A stretch of DNA of 64,000 nt, taken from positions 1-64,000 of the forward strand of contig CAYUZU010000017.1 of NCBI GenBank assembly GCA_964448675.1, read 5' to 3'. Below, in pieces: positions 1 through 8,933 of this stretch. The translations under genes and the position numbers were made by a program. The notes below the pieces were generated by a model. The model searched no databases and had not been told where the DNA came from. It saw only the letters and a list, made by a program, of their open reading frames with translations. The stretch comes from CAYUZU01 sp964448675 (GTDB taxonomy: Bacteria > Planctomycetota > Phycisphaerae > UBA1845 > Fen-1342). Each line of letters opens with the position of its first letter. Position 1 is the stretch's first letter.

Positions 1-125
1 ACGTGGCCGGTTTTGAACCGATTATCACTGGCCGGTTCTCAAGTGATCGGTGACAGCCGGATTACGTCGACGAGGCGGTTTGTCAGTTCGCCGATGAGGA
101 CGGCAACCCGGCCACGCCGGCCACG

Positions 126-1736
126 GTGCATTTCTACCTCCAGGACGGCAACTACAACGTGGTGGCGCTGGTCGATGCGGCCGGCGGGCTTGCGGCGCAG
201 TACGCGTACGAGCCGTACGGCCTGCTGGCGGTGGTCGACCTGGATCCGAATGCGCCGGTGAACCGGCTGGGCCACCAGGGGCTGTTCTTTGAGCGGTTTT
301 ACGGCCCGTTCGGCGGCCCGCCCGCCCCGCCGCTCTCGGCGCCCGCCTTGGTCGCGGCCGACCCCGCGGCCGGCGTCCCGGCCGGCCTGTACCACAACCG
401 CAACCGCTGGTACAGCCCGGACTTGGGGCGTTTCGTCCAGCGGGATATGAACGAGACCGCCCTGCCGGTCCTGGCCGTCCTGGCGATGAACGGCGCCGCG
501 CTGGACGCGTTCCTGTCGGGCCTCGACCCACACGGCCAGTTTAGCGACGGCGCGAATCTCTATCTGTACGTCGGGGCGAATCCCGTGAATCGTCGTGACG
601 CCCGCGGGTTGTACTACGACCCGTTTGAGGACGTGGATGGTGTCCTCGCAGGTATCGTGGGTGAGAACATCGCCGCAGTCGCCTCCGCCAAGTCATTCCT
701 CGGGCAGTCCATGAACATTGCGCTCATGGCTGGGCGACTCGCTTTTGCGTTTGTACCTGGATCTGATGCGCTGATGCTGTCCCTGGCGCTCATGCGGGGC
801 GACGATGTGGATTGGACCGATTTCCTTGGAGCGGGCCTGGATCTCATGGGCCCCATCGGGAAGGTTGCCGGCGCGGTAGTAGGCACAGCTTCGGCGTACA
901 AGCTCGGAGTACGGACGGTCAAGAATCTCCAGCGGAGTGGTCGAGGTTTGTTCGGGCGCGTCGGGGGCCTTTGCTTCGCGGCGGGGACATTGGTTGTCAT
1001 GGCGGACGGCACGATGACTCCCATAGAGCGGATCCGCAGCGGCGACCGCGTTCTGAGCGATATTGCCCCAGACCGTCCCGGTGGTCTGGAACCGGGACTG
1101 GTGACAGGGACGTCCTCTCGGCGGTGCGAAGAGACGTTACGGATTGAGCTCTCGGTCGAAGATCACCGTCTGTGCGTGCAGGTGACAGCAGAGCACCCAT
1201 TCTATCTGCCCGAATCGAACGCATTTGTCCCCGCCAGAGATCTGCAAAGCGGGCAACGGCTCCTGGATTGCCACGGCCGGGATGTTCGCGTGGTCAAGAC
1301 CGAAGTATGTGCCCATTCACCCCCAATCCTCGTCTATAATCTCGCTGTATCCGAGGCGGAGAACTATTTCGTCGCGGCGAGAAGCGGCGCAGCGACCGTG
1401 CTGGTGCATAACGGGTGCCACTTCCCCCTGATATCTAAGATCGACAAAGACTGGTTTCAGAAAGGTTGCCATGTCAAGGTAAAGGGAATCGAGGTAAGTG
1501 TACTTCCTGGTACAAACGGCGGCTTCGTAGTGAAACCGACGTTCAGCAGCCAGGCGCGCGATGCCGGAGCGGCGATCAAGGTCGTTGAGAACCTGGTAGC
1601 GGGTAATGAATTCTTCCGTAGAGGTCTGCATTCCGCAGTAACACGCGCGGTGGACTTTGCACGCGGACAAGGCCGTCATGACAAGGCATTCGAATACATG
1701 ATGCTAGCCAAGGCACTTGAACGATTGGGGATCTAG
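126..1736 (+). CDS. 5'-truncated RHS core / Hint / toxin tip (cassette 1)
   Basis: RHS homology starts near base 55 and is in frame from 57, but that frame has a TGA at 51-53, so the listed start (an internal GTG) only marks the first possible start; no RHS N-terminus exists here. The protein holds the end of an RHS core (GLYHNRNRWYSPDLGRF, then NPVNRRDARGL), a hydrophobic linker, a Hint domain from Cys283 (CFAAGT) to His428-Asn429 (VLVHN), and a payload of about 107 residues (430-536). In polymorphic toxins the Hint domain releases the toxin by self-cleavage. I do not recognise the payload: it has no HNH or restriction-fold motif, so its activity is open. The next gene starts directly after its stop and is the likely immunity partner. 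Confidence 0.8.
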   Translation: MHFYLQDGNYNVVALVDAAGGLAAQYAYEPYGLLAVVDLDPNAPVNRLGHQGLFFERFYGPFGGPPAPPLSAPALVAADPAAGVPAGLYHNRNRWYSPDLGRFVQRDMNETALPVLAVLAMNGAALDAFLSGLDPHGQFSDGANLYLYVGANPVNRRDARGLYYDPFEDVDGVLAGIVGENIAAVASAKSFLGQSMNIALMAGRLAFAFVPGSDALMLSLALMRGDDVDWTDFLGAGLDLMGPIGKVAGAVVGTASAYKLGVRTVKNLQRSGRGLFGRVGGLCFAAGTLVVMADGTMTPIERIRSGDRVLSDIAPDRPGGLEPGLVTGTSSRRCEETLRIELSVEDHRLCVQVTAEHPFYLPESNAFVPARDLQSGQRLLDCHGRDVRVVKTEVCAHSPPILVYNLAVSEAENYFVAARSGAATVLVHNGCHFPLISKIDKDWFQKGCHVKVKGIEVSVLPGTNGGFVVKPTFSSQARDAGAAIKVVENLVAGNEFFRRGLHSAVTRAVDFARGQGRHDKAFEYMMLAKALERLGI

Positions 1737-2165
1737 ATGGCGGATACGCTCGCAACGTTCCTTCGAGATGGAACACTTGGACCACTGAAGCTCGGCATGT
1801 CGCTGGACGAGGTCCTGGACGTTCTCGGCGCGCCGGGAGATACCGGGCAGTGCGGTCAAAGCAAGATCCTGCAGTACGGCGGCCTTGAAGTCAGCTTCGA
1901 GCGGCGTCGCACGCTGGCACTGATCGCGCTGTACTTCCAGCGCGGCCGGCAAACGCTGCCGGCGGCCTTGGCCTATACCGGCTTCCTGCCGACGTCATCG
2001 ACCACGCGATCCGAGTTCGAGGACTACACCGCCAGACACGAGATCCCCGTTGTCATAGAACCCACGCTGACCTTTGAATCCCAGGTCGGCCTCAAGTGCG
2101 GTCGCGGTGCGATGGCGGTATTTGACGCGGCCGGCGATCAGCTGATTGACAGCATTCAGTTCTAG
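1737..2165 (+). CDS. candidate immunity protein for cassette 1
   Basis: A 142-residue soluble protein whose ATG follows the toxin stop with no gap, the arrangement expected of a toxin/immunity pair. It has no signal peptide or membrane segment. The N-terminus (GPLKLGMSLDEVLDVLGAPG) followed by LQYGGLEVSFE and IALYF suggests a compact alpha/beta fold, but I cannot name the family with certainty. Function as the antidote to the cassette 1 payload is inferred from position and size only. Confidence 0.6.
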   Translation: MADTLATFLRDGTLGPLKLGMSLDEVLDVLGAPGDTGQCGQSKILQYGGLEVSFERRRTLALIALYFQRGRQTLPAALAYTGFLPTSSTTRSEFEDYTARHEIPVVIEPTLTFESQVGLKCGRGAMAVFDAAGDQLIDSIQF

Positions 2166-2228
2166 CGTACCCCCAGCAAGGCCCAGCGGCAGTCTGGCCA
2201 GCGTACGTGATCCTGCGGGACGGCAGGG

Positions 2229-2327
2229 CTCAGTGCTGCGAACCGCAAGCTGTTCGACGCCGCTCGAAGGGACTACTGGAAGCGAATGTGGGATGAGGGG
2301 CGCTTTGCCCATCTGCCCACGGAGTAA
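2229..2327 (+). pseudogene. orphan C-terminal tail of an RHS toxin
   Basis: An open stretch ending at TAA 2325-2327 reads LSAANRKLFDAARRDYWKRM then WDEGRFAHLPTE. It is clearly homologous to the toxin tail at 14633-14725 (LFDAARERYWK, WDEGRF). No RHS core or toxin body precedes it in frame. Like the 14.7-kb copy it is followed within a few bases by a gene of the same SUKH-like immunity family, so this is the last trace of a toxin whose immunity gene was kept. Confidence 0.6.
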
Positions 2328-2333
2328 CGGAAC

Positions 2334-2874
2334 ATGGCCATCTACGATGCGCTGCTGGCTCGACGCGCTGAACTCGTTGGCCGCATGGCGCCCCCGAAAG
2401 GATGTTGAGCGCCTCGCGTTGGCGCTGGGGCCAGTGCCAGTAGAGGAGCTGCTTCGAATCTACCGCGCGTTTCCTGTCTGTGGGATGTATGTGTGGTTCT
2501 TGAGCACGGACGGCCGCGTGTCGGCACCTGGGCCTGAATTTGGGGTGGACGACGATTACGAAGCGGTAGATTCCGAGTTCGCTTTCGACTGGGAGTCGCC
2601 CGCTTTTGCCAGCGAGGATCTCGCAAGGGACCCAGCCCTGAGAGTCGCGGTGCGCGCCGGGTATGTTCCAATCGGACGGTGTGCCCATGGGGGCGACCCG
2701 TACTTCGTGAGGCTGGCTGACCTGTCGAAAGAAGTCACGCCGCTTCAGCAGATCTACCTCGATGGCGTGCAGTTAGTAGAACCATTCTCTATACCCGCAG
2801 ACGCCATAGACCACGTAGCAGATTCGATGGAGGAGCTGATTCGGGTCGCGGCCTTTGACAAGCCGGTGGTGTAG
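2334..2874 (+). pseudogene. frameshifted SUKH-like immunity gene
   Basis: Starting at ATG 2334 the frame reads MAIYDALLARRAELVGRMAP and then hits TGA at 2406-2408. From 2401 onward the +1 frame continues KDVERLALALG to FDKPVV at 2874 and aligns along its length with the intact paralogues at 4134-4673 and 14732-15274. One extra base in or beside the C5 run at 2391-2395 explains the break; removing it restores APRKDVE, matching APARDVE in the paralogue. The family shows SMI1/KNR4-like features (GYVPIGRCAHGGDPYFVRL). Either a true inactivation or a homopolymer sequencing error. Confidence 0.7.
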
Positions 2875-3011
2875 GGCTGGCAGAAAATGGTGATGCCGAT
2901 TGTACGGGAGGCTGGCGTACCAAGGGGTTCGTGCGTGATAATTGGGCGTGGCCGCGAAGGCACGGCCGAGGAGCGGGTGGACTTGTAAGCGTCTGCGGTG
3001 TGTACCTGAGG

Positions 3012-3052
3012 TTGGTCGACGCGGCCGGCGGGCTCGCCGCGCAGTACGCCTA
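3012..3052 (+). repeat. RHS-core scrap
   Basis: About 40 bases encode LVDAAGGLAAQYA followed by TAA at 3051-3053. They match the RHS core at 171-210 and 11919-11960. The scrap lies in a different frame from the Hint fragment that abuts it, so this is a non-coding join of two pieces. Confidence 0.6.
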
Positions 3053-3553
3053 ACACCGGGACATCGAGTTTGGACATACGAGAACGGTTGGGGCTGGGCC
3101 GGTGCATTGAAGCAGACCGACGCACTAATGGACCCGAACGGTGAGCCGGTCGAAGTGGTGGATGTTCTTGTCGACCTTACGCCGACAGTGGTTTACAATC
3201 TGGAGGTTGACGGCACGTTCACGTACTTCGCGCAAGGCGTGTGGGTGCACAACAATAGCTGTGACATAGATTACCTGACGCCCACAGGTAATTATCCTAG
3301 CTGGGGTGCTGTTCAACAGCGATTCTGGAAGCTGTTTGGAATGGGCGGCCCCCCAAAGCGAATCGCCAAGGTGCGATACGCTGATGGGCGGGAGGGCTTT
3401 CTCGAGGTCACGATGGAACTGCATCACAAGGCGGGACGTGCAGAGAATCAGCCGCACTCACTGGACAAATTGGTTGCATTGTGGCCGTGGGAGCATGCGA
3501 AGCTGGATCCGAGCAGGTACCCGGGCTACGAATTCATTGGCTGGTGGGACTGA
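3053..3553 (+). pseudogene. Hint C-terminal half + LHH-type nuclease toxin, 5' truncated
   Basis: The frame starts abruptly inside a Hint domain (TPGHRVW), lacks the catalytic N-terminal Cys block, and runs to the terminal VHNNSC motif; this part is almost identical in DNA to 16840-17046. The payload follows at once and contains MELHHKAGR and ALWPWEHAKLDPSRY, which fits the LHH subgroup of the HNH/Endo VII nuclease toxins seen at RHS tips. With no Hint N-half, no RHS core and no obvious start, it is probably expressed only after recombination with a complete RHS gene. The SMI1-type gene overlapping its stop (TGATG) is the immunity partner. Confidence 0.65.
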
Positions 3554-4071
3554 TGTCAGTGACAAGCTTGATTCACCGCCTCCGCGAGCTGCGGATGACC
3601 GATGAGGACGGGCAGCCGTGCTGGGTGCGGTGGAATGACGGGTTGCGCGAGGAGCATCTTGCGCGGTACGAGCGGTCACTCGGCGTCGTGTTGCCGGCTA
3701 GCTTCCGCGCGATGTGGGCGTTCTCCGATGGCTGCGACCTGTGCGGCCTGATGATCCAGAGCGCGGCGGAGCAGGTGTTTCTGGACGGGCGACTGCTGAC
3801 GTTTCACAATTGGGGCAACGGCGACTTCGATTGCCTGGACTTTGGGCGGCCGGGCGCGGAGGTGCCGGTGGTGTTCATGAACCACGGACCGGACGTCACG
3901 GCGTTCGTTGCGGCGTCGTTCGAAGCGTGGCTGGCGGGCGTGCTCGATGAACTGCTGCGCACAGGGACGTTGGCCCACCCGCGCGACTGCATGTACCGAG
4001 GCGGGGCGTTGCTGTACGCGCCCGTCGTGCAGGAGTTGGCGGGCAGGGACTGTGAGTTGAACCGCGAATAG
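3553..4071 (+). CDS. SMI1/KNR4 (SUKH) family immunity protein
   Basis: The ATG overlaps the toxin stop by one base, so translation is probably coupled. The 172-residue protein has the SMI1/KNR4 pattern: a loading helix with SLGVVLPASFRAMWAFSDG, then HNWGNGDFDCLDF and VVFMNHGPDVTAFVAASFEAWL. SUKH proteins are cytoplasmic antidotes that bind and block nuclease toxins; here the likely target is the LHH nuclease encoded just upstream. A start upstream at 3481 is possible but would run through the toxin gene. Confidence 0.8.
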   Translation: MSVTSLIHRLRELRMTDEDGQPCWVRWNDGLREEHLARYERSLGVVLPASFRAMWAFSDGCDLCGLMIQSAAEQVFLDGRLLTFHNWGNGDFDCLDFGRPGAEVPVVFMNHGPDVTAFVAASFEAWLAGVLDELLRTGTLAHPRDCMYRGGALLYAPVVQELAGRDCELNRE

Positions 4072-4133
4072 AATGGCAGTAGCGCTCGTTGCGTGACGAG
4101 GGTTGCTTCACAGGCATGCCGGGGTTGTCAAGA

Positions 4134-4673
4134 ATGTCGATCTACGATGCGCTGACCGCACGGCGCGATGCTTTGGTGGGCTATCGGGCACCGGCGAGGG
4201 ATGTGGAGCGTCTGGAGGCTGCTGTGGCAGGTCATGACGTAGCGCCGCTCATGAGGGTGTACCGGGAACTGAACGTCTGCTACATGGGGCTGGAGTTCGT
4301 AATTGAGGACGGGGTGGCGCTGGCGCCCGGCCCGGACTTTGGCCAGGTGGACGATGACTGGGTCATAGAGCGTGAGCATCGCTTCTACTGGCACCCACCG
4401 CGCTTCATTCTGCGCGAACTCGCCTCATATCCCGCCAGTCAGGCCGCCCTGAGGGCGGGGTACCTTCCAATAGGCGGGGGGGCCCGCGGAGGTGACACGT
4501 ATTTCGTTCGAATCGACGAGATTGCACAATCGCGGCAGTCACTGTGGCAGATCTATGCGCCCGGCACAAACGCAGAGAGCACTCCGCCGGTGCCAGAGGA
4601 CGCGCTTACACTTGTATGCGACTTTCTCGCAGAAGTGATTCGGGTGGCTTCGTTTGACAAGCCGCGTTATTGA
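4134..4673 (+). CDS. SUKH-like immunity protein (intact paralogue)
   Basis: A 179-residue protein starting MSIYDALTARR. It is homologous end to end with the frameshifted copy at 2334 and the intact copy at 14732. Shared landmarks are LAPGPDFGQVDDDW, FYWHPPRFILRELAS and GYLPIGGGARGGDTYFVRI, the last resembling the central strand pair of SMI1/KNR4 proteins. Unlike the other two copies it has no toxin tail of the LFDAAR type directly upstream, so it looks like an orphan antidote. Family assignment is by pattern; the relationship among the three copies is directly visible. Confidence 0.7.
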   Translation: MSIYDALTARRDALVGYRAPARDVERLEAAVAGHDVAPLMRVYRELNVCYMGLEFVIEDGVALAPGPDFGQVDDDWVIEREHRFYWHPPRFILRELASYPASQAALRAGYLPIGGGARGGDTYFVRIDEIAQSRQSLWQIYAPGTNAESTPPVPEDALTLVCDFLAEVIRVASFDKPRY

Positions 4674-4676
4674 CGA

Positions 4677-5822
4677 GTGGATCGATCATCTCGGGCCCAT
4701 ACGGGGCGCAACTACCTCGCATGCTACCTTGGCGATCATCCCTTGGACGTTGAAGGGCTCGCTGCGAAACTGAGCGGGCAGGTGTTCGCCACGAAGCGCG
4801 CCTCTGTGCTGCAGCTCTACGACAAGCCCGAAGACTGGGGGGTGAACCGGCTGGGCCACCAGGGGCTGTTCTATGAGCGGTTCTACGGCCCGATCGGCGG
4901 CCCGCCCGCCCCGCCGCTCTCGGCGCCCGCTCTCGTGGCAGCCGACCCCGCGGCCGGCGTCCCGGCCGGCCTGTACCACAACCGCAACCGCTGGTACAGC
5001 CCGGACTTGGGGCGTTTCGTCCAGCGGGATATGAACGAGACCGCCCTGCCGATCCTCGCCGTCCTGGCCATGAACGGCGCGGCGCTGGATGCATTCCTCT
5101 CGGGCTTCGAGCCGGTCGGGCACTACGGGGATGGGTTGAACCTGTACCTGTACGCTGGCGCGAATCCGCTCACGCGCCGGGATGCACTGGGGCTCGATTG
5201 GCACCATTTCTACCCACAGTATCTCGGCGGGAACTCTGACGGGCCGGGCGTTTGGCTCAGCTCTTCAGACCACACGACATTTCACGCTACTCTAAAGAAC
5301 TCGCTTGGTGACGGAACACCAGAGGCGCAGCGCCGGGTTTGGCTTACTTTAGGTGAAAAGGAGCGAAAACGGCGCCTCACACTTGCGGCGCAAGCGTCAG
5401 GCCTGGACGTCGATTCCAATGAGTTCAAGAATCTACTGCAGAAATCGTATCAAGCGGCGAAGAAACACGGCGTAGCGGTCGAATGGGCTAAGATGAAGCC
5501 GGGAAACCACTACCGGGTGCCTCGGTGTTGCGGTGGCCCGCGTAGGATCGCCACCGCCAAGATACCAGGAACAAGCAAATTGCGCGCCGTCGCGCGAGGC
5601 ACGGCTGCCGCGTCAGGAGTGGTGACGGCGGCGTCGTTGCTGGCGCTAACGGACATAACAAACACGAATCTGCTGGAATTGGCGCGGGCTACAGTTCGCG
5701 CCCGAGAAAATGGGGGCTTGCGCTTGTGGGACGAGGCCTTCGCGCTCTATGATTTCTATGAATTAACGGGCGAGTCGTTCTCAGCTGGCTATGCGTGGCT
5801 CGAATGGTCGGAGGGGCTTTGA
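4677..5822 (+). CDS. RHS core fragment with HHxxPxxLGG nuclease toxin
   Basis: The first 55 residues (LGDHPLDVEGLAAKL, YDKPEDWG) are not RHS; RHS homology begins near base 4842 (VNRLGHQGLFYERF) and runs to NPLTRRDALGL. The payload opens with DWHHFYPQYLGGNSDG, the first metal-binding block of HNH/Endo VII-type toxins, followed by HTTFHATL. There is no Hint domain. The C-terminal 60 residues (LWDEAFALYDFYELTG, AGYAWLEW) are homologous to the isolated tail at 15553-15750, and both are followed by members of one unusual immunity family. The foreign N-terminal piece could be the end of another gene fused in frame. Confidence 0.75.
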   Translation: MDRSSRAHTGRNYLACYLGDHPLDVEGLAAKLSGQVFATKRASVLQLYDKPEDWGVNRLGHQGLFYERFYGPIGGPPAPPLSAPALVAADPAAGVPAGLYHNRNRWYSPDLGRFVQRDMNETALPILAVLAMNGAALDAFLSGFEPVGHYGDGLNLYLYAGANPLTRRDALGLDWHHFYPQYLGGNSDGPGVWLSSSDHTTFHATLKNSLGDGTPEAQRRVWLTLGEKERKRRLTLAAQASGLDVDSNEFKNLLQKSYQAAKKHGVAVEWAKMKPGNHYRVPRCCGGPRRIATAKIPGTSKLRAVARGTAAASGVVTAASLLALTDITNTNLLELARATVRARENGGLRLWDEAFALYDFYELTGESFSAGYAWLEWSEGL

Positions 5823-5826
5823 CGCA

Positions 5827-7068
5827 ATGATCCAGTTCTTCCGCTACAAGACGCTGGCCTTGCCACTGGAGGCGGTGGCGCTTTCCCCGATCGTGTCCCA
5901 GATGCGCCAGCGATTCGGGATCGACTGCGGCCGTACGGCAGATTGGATCACCCGGTTCTCCGCTGAGAAGGAAGTCTACGCCGCCATCCGGGAAGCTTGG
6001 CGGGAAACGCACTTGCCGCTGCGATTGTGGTCCGAGCGCATCTCAGACATCTGCGCCTATCACGACGGCGAGGCCGGCCTGTTCGGTATCCTAGTGTCAC
6101 TAGCGGACATGCAACCACAGGTGGTGCTGCAGCAGGCACCGCTCGACCGACAGCACTGCGCCAGCGAATTGTCGCGGCTGTATGGCACGGCGCCCGACGT
6201 GCTGGTGGACCTCTGGTCGGCGGTTCCTGGCCTGACCCTCGAGCCGGACGTGGTGGCGGCTCTGCCGGAGTTTGTCCAGCGGCCGATGGAGCGGCTGGCG
6301 AAGGCGAATTATGGCCCTGAGTCGACGGTCGACGATTGCGTGCGGGCCGACGTTGCGCTACCGGATGGGGAACGAGCCGCGTGCGAGCTGGTATGGTTCA
6401 GACAGGGACTCCAATGCCAGTTTGTCGTTCTCGACAAGTCGCTGTACCCGTACACGAACCTGGGTGATGAAGACGGTTGTTTTCGTCCGCTGGGGCTCAG
6501 CGTCGATGAAGTCGTCGATCTGCTGCTCAGGTCGCCAGCGAAGTTCCAGACAGCGGTCAGCCGCGCCGTGGATCCTCATGCCGCGCCGATCGAGTGGCGG
6601 CGGCCCGGAGACGCGGTGCGTGAGCGGTTTGGTCGCCTGGACGTGCTCGACCGTGCGGCGGTGACGCTGCGGGCGGCGGAGCGGGCGTGCGAGGGCGCGG
6701 ATGATTCGCCGGTATGGGACGACGTGCACCAAGTGATCGACGCATGCCGCGACGCGATTATCCTGGGCACGAACGTCGATGCTGAGGCTGCGCAGCTGGC
6801 CGACGATATTGGAGGCAAATGGCTGGAGTGTTCGAACCGGTATGTGCAGACCACGCTTCTGGGCCATTTCGATGATATCGTCCAGGCCATCAACGGCCAG
6901 AACGACGCGCTGTACTACCCGCTCTATCGCCTGCAGCCGGGGGCCGCGTGCCCCCCGGTGTACGAGACGATTGCGGAGGACATCGACCTGCTGGAGAGGT
7001 ACCGTGCTGAATCCGGGGATCCGAGCGGCCAGCGGGCGCGGGCGAAGCTGCTGAACGACCCGTTGTAG
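5827..7068 (+). CDS. candidate immunity protein, large family A
   Basis: A 413-residue soluble protein whose ATG lies four bases after the toxin stop. Its first half is homologous to the protein at 15760-16545: both share an LPLRLW/LPLREW segment, a VVLQQAPL or VVVQQAPL block and a W/AVPGL block. The other copy also sits just behind the same kind of toxin tail. No catalytic motif is visible, and it is unusually long for an immunity protein; the second half (ERFGRLDVLDRAAVTLRAAERA onward) is mostly helical and absent from the shorter homologue. The antidote role is inferred from this repeated pairing. Confidence 0.6.
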   Translation: MIQFFRYKTLALPLEAVALSPIVSQMRQRFGIDCGRTADWITRFSAEKEVYAAIREAWRETHLPLRLWSERISDICAYHDGEAGLFGILVSLADMQPQVVLQQAPLDRQHCASELSRLYGTAPDVLVDLWSAVPGLTLEPDVVAALPEFVQRPMERLAKANYGPESTVDDCVRADVALPDGERAACELVWFRQGLQCQFVVLDKSLYPYTNLGDEDGCFRPLGLSVDEVVDLLLRSPAKFQTAVSRAVDPHAAPIEWRRPGDAVRERFGRLDVLDRAAVTLRAAERACEGADDSPVWDDVHQVIDACRDAIILGTNVDAEAAQLADDIGGKWLECSNRYVQTTLLGHFDDIVQAINGQNDALYYPLYRLQPGAACPPVYETIAEDIDLLERYRAESGDPSGQRARAKLLNDPL

Positions 7069-7141
7069 TGCGACGAGCGATACCGGCGGGGCGCGGCACG
7101 GGAGCGCGTTGAACCGTCGTCGGCACACCTCGTAATTCAGC

Positions 7142-8227
7142 GGCGGGCCGGTCACGGCGGCGTACGTCCATGATGCTGCGGGCAATCTCGTCTTCGATGG
7201 CCGGCTGCTGTACCTCTACGACGGGTGCAATCGGCTGGTGCAGGTCAATGCGGCCGGTGGGCTGACGCCGGCGCATTTCACGGCCGACGGCTACTTCGTC
7301 GACGCCGACAACGCACCCGTCGGCGCGACGCTGGCGCGGTTCGTGTACGACGGGCTGGTCGACGCGGCCGGCCTGTACCACAACCGCAACCGCTGGTACG
7401 ATCCGGCGTTAGGGCGCTTTGTCCAACGCGAGATGAACGAGAGTGCCCTGCCGGTCCTGGCCGTCCTGGCCATGAACGGCGCGGCGCTGGATGCATTCCT
7501 CTCCGGCTTCGAGCCGGTCGGGTACTACGGCGACGGGGCGAATCTCTATCGGTACATCGGTGCGGATCCAATCAACGACCGCGACCCCAGCGGCATGTTC
7601 TCACTGCTGGGGATGCTGGGATCGATGACCAGCCGCGGCATGCAGGCTTACAACACGTACGAAGCTGTCGGCTACGCTCGCCGCTTCGTCGCGGCGCTCA
7701 TGGCGGGGACTGGGCTGCATGCCGTCATGACGGAATTGGTCGTCGAACTGGCGATGGACCGGGTCGGAGGTAAACTCCTTGACGCCGCCACCAGCGCATT
7801 CCGCTTCGGAAAGCGGATGTTCGGCTCGTTGTGGGGGAAGGGCCGCAAGGGCTGGACCCAGATAACGGACATGTGGGGCAGAGGACGCGCTGGTGGCGGG
7901 CTGTTCCGCGGGGTGTACAAGTCTTTCACTCGCGGGAACTTTCGGCATAATCTGAAGGTGCTGACGCGTGTTGATGCCCCAAGCAACGTGCAGGCGCACC
8001 ACGTGCTCCCGATTAGCCATCAACGGCACTTTGATGCGGTCGGTATCAACATCCATGAGCCGAAGTGGGGCGCTTGGTGGGATGGTAGTATCCACCCGAG
8101 CAGCAGTTCAGCGTACCGAAAGGACTGGAATGCTTTCTTCCAACTCCATCCACGCGCGACAGCGGCACAGGTCCAGGCCAAAGCGCGGGAACTGGCCGAC
8201 ATCTATGGTTTCTCCGTCAACTTCTGA
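7142..8227 (+). CDS. RHS core mosaic with AHH-type nuclease toxin
   Basis: RHS homology begins at 7142 immediately after an in-frame TAA (7133-7135), so no native start exists; the first GTG is at 7238. The core is a mosaic: VYDGL is joined to VDAAG and then to LYHNRNRWYDP, removing several hundred bases relative to the copy at 11158. After NDRDPSG come hydrophobic and basic linkers and a payload with VQAHHVLPISHQRHFDAVGI and W..FFQLHP, the pattern of AHH nuclease toxins of the HNH/Endo VII group. The next gene is an Imm11-type antidote, a partner often seen with AHH toxins. Confidence 0.75.
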   Translation, partial: GGPVTAAYVHDAAGNLVFDGRLLYLYDGCNRLVQVNAAGGLTPAHFTADGYFVDADNAPVGATLARFVYDGLVDAAGLYHNRNRWYDPALGRFVQREMNESALPVLAVLAMNGAALDAFLSGFEPVGYYGDGANLYRYIGADPINDRDPSGMFSLLGMLGSMTSRGMQAYNTYEAVGYARRFVAALMAGTGLHAVMTELVVELAMDRVGGKLLDAATSAFRFGKRMFGSLWGKGRKGWTQITDMWGRGRAGGGLFRGVYKSFTRGNFRHNLKVLTRVDAPSNVQAHHVLPISHQRHFDAVGINIHEPKWGAWWDGSIHPSSSSAYRKDWNAFFQLHPRATAAQVQAKARELADIYGFSVNF

Positions 8228-8235
8228 GGCATGAT

Positions 8236-8868
8236 ATGGCCAATCCGAGGTTTTTTGTCATGGAACTGCAGCATGAGCCAGACTCGCTACATCTCCACCC
8301 GATGAACCTGCAAGTCAACCACGAAGCTGTCCTGCGAAACGAAGTCCGGCTGGAGCACCCACTGCATCTCGAATTGGCTGCCGGTGCGAGCGGTCGAGCA
8401 CTCCGGGACTTGATCGGAGCGAGCCTCGTTTCAATACGGCTGGTTTCTGATCGCGTCGTCGACCTCTTGCAAGGGTTCACAGGATGGGCCACGTATGCCG
8501 TCGAGGTGAGAGGCGAAGCTGGATCAACGATTAGCGGCTACCACGGGCTGTCCATTACGGGTCGTTGCGGCCCCATTGACGACAGTCGCAGTCAACCGCG
8601 GTTGTCGCCGCCACCGTGTCCCGGGGGACGGTGGTCGCGTAAGTGGTGTGGCCTGTATTTTGACGAGAGTACATGGGACGGCAACGACTTCTTTGTGCCA
8701 GATGGGACGACAATGATCATGGCTGTCGAGCCTGTCAAGGAGGTGATGGAGAGCGAGTACGTCAGCAACGTCGGCTTCATCCCGCAAGGGGACTGCGTGA
8801 ACACGCGCATTCCGGCCGAGGTTCTGGGCTTCTCACCCCCCGCAGGCGAGCACCACGGACCACGCTAA
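8236..8868 (+). CDS. Imm11-family immunity protein
   Basis: A 210-residue protein beginning MANPRFFVMEL eight bases after the AHH toxin. It carries the Imm11 (formerly DUF1629) hallmarks: ASLVSIRLVSDRVVDLL near residue 65, YAVEVRG, GYHGLSITGRCGPIDDS, then GLYFDESTWDGNDFFVPDG and a late TN-like turn. Imm11 proteins protect against toxins delivered between neighbouring cells; here the AHH nuclease is the expected target. The gene appears intact. Confidence 0.8.
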   Translation: MANPRFFVMELQHEPDSLHLHPMNLQVNHEAVLRNEVRLEHPLHLELAAGASGRALRDLIGASLVSIRLVSDRVVDLLQGFTGWATYAVEVRGEAGSTISGYHGLSITGRCGPIDDSRSQPRLSPPPCPGGRWSRKWCGLYFDESTWDGNDFFVPDGTTMIMAVEPVKEVMESEYVSNVGFIPQGDCVNTRIPAEVLGFSPPAGEHHGPR

Positions 8869-8933
8869 GTGCCTATGAACACAGTCGTGGGGCAGAGACG
8901 CGGAGGGCGCGGCGAGGTAGTTCAATCCCTGTG

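Noticed and set aside
1..56. promoter or start region for the first RHS fragment
   Set aside because: The frame is closed by TGA at 51-53 and no ribosome site precedes an internal start.
972..1412. self-splicing intein in cassette 1
   Set aside because: The Hint domain ends in HN followed by a different domain, lies after an RHS core and has no homing endonuclease; a pretoxin Hint explains it better.
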